From Candidatus Propionivibrio dominans (GTDB lineage Bacteria; Pseudomonadota; Gammaproteobacteria; Burkholderiales; Rhodocyclaceae): 64,000 nt of DNA. This document shows positions 63,060 through 64,000 of this stretch, piece by piece. The first letter of the stretch is position 1; every line of letters starts with the position of its first letter. The notes below the pieces were generated by a model, which saw only the letters and a list, made by a program, of their open reading frames with translations, did no database searches and was not told where the DNA came from. The position numbers and the translations under genes were made by a program. The DNA lies in NCBI GenBank assembly GCA_016709335.1, contig JADJNC010000018.1, positions 24,037 through 88,036 of the forward strand, in the 5' to 3' direction.

Positions 63060-63140
63060 CCTTTAATCCGCGCGGCGGTCCGCGCCGATGAGGTAGCGGA
63101 TGCCGAGTTGTCCGACCTTGATTTCAAGTGCGCTCATAGT
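63060..63140 (-). pseudogene. 5' fragment of a cupin gene, duplicate of the start of 61237-61670
   Basis: The DNA for SALEIKVGQLGIRYLIG at the start and its upstream leader (GTGTTGGCTTGGTTGG) match the leader and first 20 codons of the cupin gene at 61670. Coding similarity ends at about 63060. It lies beside the intact higA, as the copy at 59742 lies beside other shared bits, showing local shuffling. Confidence 0.7.
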
Positions 63141-63231
63141 GTGTTGGCTTGGTTGGGGGTTGGTGGAAATTGTGCCATCCAGCGTAGCGGTCAGCGGAGC
63201 GCCGCTTGGCGCTGCACCGCCGGGTTGTATG

Positions 63232-63549
63232 TCATGCGGCCTTCTGCCGCACAAGCTTCACTTGAAGCTCACAGCCAACAGCTTGCGCATACCGCTTGAG
63301 CGTTGCGAGTGACGGGGCATGCTTTCCAGCAGACTCGAGCCGCGAAACCGCGCTTTTGGTTGTTCCCATCCGTTCCGCAACGGCGTCTTGCGTCAGGCCG
63401 GCACGGGACCGAGCCTTGAGCATTTGGCCGGCAACCTGGTACTCAAGGGCAAGGGCGTCATAGGCTTCGGCAAACCCCTTGCGGGTGGCTGCCTTGGCAA
63501 GGAATTCTTTGTGCGAATGGTGTACGGGCTTGAATTTAAGTTCAGCCAT
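63232..63549 (-). CDS. HigA-type XRE antitoxin
   Basis: 105 residues. Helix-turn-helix SRAGLTQDAVAERMGTTKSAVSRLES, then AGKHAPSLATLKRYAQAVG. Overlaps the toxin gene by eight bases, the toxin-first order of higBA. Represses the operon and neutralises the toxin. Confidence 0.9.
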   Translation of the reverse strand: MAELKFKPVHHSHKEFLAKAATRKGFAEAYDALALEYQVAGQMLKARSRAGLTQDAVAERMGTTKSAVSRLESAGKHAPSLATLKRYAQAVGCELQVKLVRQKAA

Positions 63550-63868
63550 TTGAAACCTCCTTCATGCGCCTGCGCGCCAACTTCAGTTCTCGGTCGGGTG
63601 TTTCCTGAGACTTCTTGATGAAAGCGTGCAGGACGACAACCCGTTTGCCAACGAGAAAGCAGTAGAACGCTCTACCAATGCCGGAACGCCCGCGCGGCCG
63701 AAGCTCAAACAGGCCGCCTCCGAAAGCACGCGAGTGCGGAAGCCGGAGACTCGGTCCATGTTCAATAAGCAGTTCGGCCAAGCGTGCGTAGTCGGCGAGG
63801 ACGTCCACGGGCCACGATTCAATGTCGTGTAGCACCCGCTCGTGGAAGTACTCGATCTCGAAGGACAT
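63542..63868 (-). CDS. HigB/Gp49-like (RelE-superfamily) toxin
   Basis: 108 residues: LADYARLAELLIEHGPSLRLPHSRAFGGGLFELRPRG then RAFYCFLVGKRVVVLHAFIKKSQETP, with the RelE-fold Arg and Lys residues. Ribosome-dependent mRNA interferase expected. No further gene is visible between 63869 and the window end. Confidence 0.9.
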   Translation of the reverse strand: MSFEIEYFHERVLHDIESWPVDVLADYARLAELLIEHGPSLRLPHSRAFGGGLFELRPRGRSGIGRAFYCFLVGKRVVVLHAFIKKSQETPDRELKLARRRMKEVSNG

Positions 63869-64000
63869 GCTCGGATGTTAGCAAATACGCGAACACGAAT
63901 CAATGCGCGCTACCCCCACAATTAGTAGGGGCCGGGCAGTAATAGGGAGCGACCACGGTTTTCTTGCGTACGTTGATCTTTACTGGAAAAACTGTGGTCC

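Overview
The window looks like chromosomal DNA of a diazotrophic betaproteobacterium, probably Rhodocyclaceae (Dechloromonas/Azonexus-like). This is inferred from GC-rich coding style, zapD-yacG-Nudix housekeeping order, a nifLA-controlled Mo-nitrogenase cluster with draT/draG, an Rnf complex and three PEP-CTERM exported proteins. No database search was possible.

Layout. 0-7 kb: housekeeping genes (zapD 3' end, yacG, Nudix-ThiE fusion, DUF815 ATPase, mltA), then an ammonium transporter behind a textbook NtrC/sigma54 promoter, then a CPA1 antiporter. 7.3-12.1 kb: a decayed type I restriction-modification locus (5'-truncated hsdM, frameshifted second hsdM, Fic-fold protein without the catalytic His, hsdS stub, no hsdR). 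13.3-17.6 kb: nifV-cysE-TPR-nifW-nifZ-nifM operon. 18.7-26.4 kb: nifH-nifD-nifK-nifT-fdx-nafY/nifY-DUF-LRV-orf operon. 26.5-32.5 kb: draT, a SIR2-like gene, a frameshifted AAA ATPase, a duplicated leader/terminator unit and an FGE-like gene. 32.7-38.6 kb: nifB-fdx-nifO-flavodiiron-fdx-fdx-nifQ-draG operon. 39.1-40.2 kb: nifZ-like plus nifF. 43-46.1 kb: nifL-nifA. 46.25-51.9 kb: rnfABCDGEH. 52-64 kb: accessory DNA with hicAB, hemerythrin, remnants of hsdR and KilA-N genes, PEP-CTERM proteins, a two-component system, a cupin gene broken at a poly-C tract and higBA.

How it works together. Five transcription units (nifV, nifH, nifB, nifZ-like/nifF, rnfA) each carry a -24/-12 sigma54 promoter and an upstream TGT-N10-ACA NifA site, so NifL/NifA should switch on structural genes, cofactor synthesis (NifB, NifV, NifQ, NafY), electron supply (Rnf, NifF, ferredoxins) and the flavodiiron protein together. 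AmtB responds to NtrC. DraT/DraG would switch nitrogenase reductase off and on post-translationally.

The most striking non-coding find is a family of about 177-bp non-autonomous elements (five complete copies and one fragment). They have about 20-bp terminal inverted repeats, a palindromic interior and 5-bp target duplications at every complete copy. One sits exactly at the rnfC/rnfD start-stop overlap, and its target duplication regenerates both the rnfC stop and the rnfD start. nifE, nifN, nifX, nifU and nifS are not in the window. No rRNA, tRNA or CRISPR array was seen.
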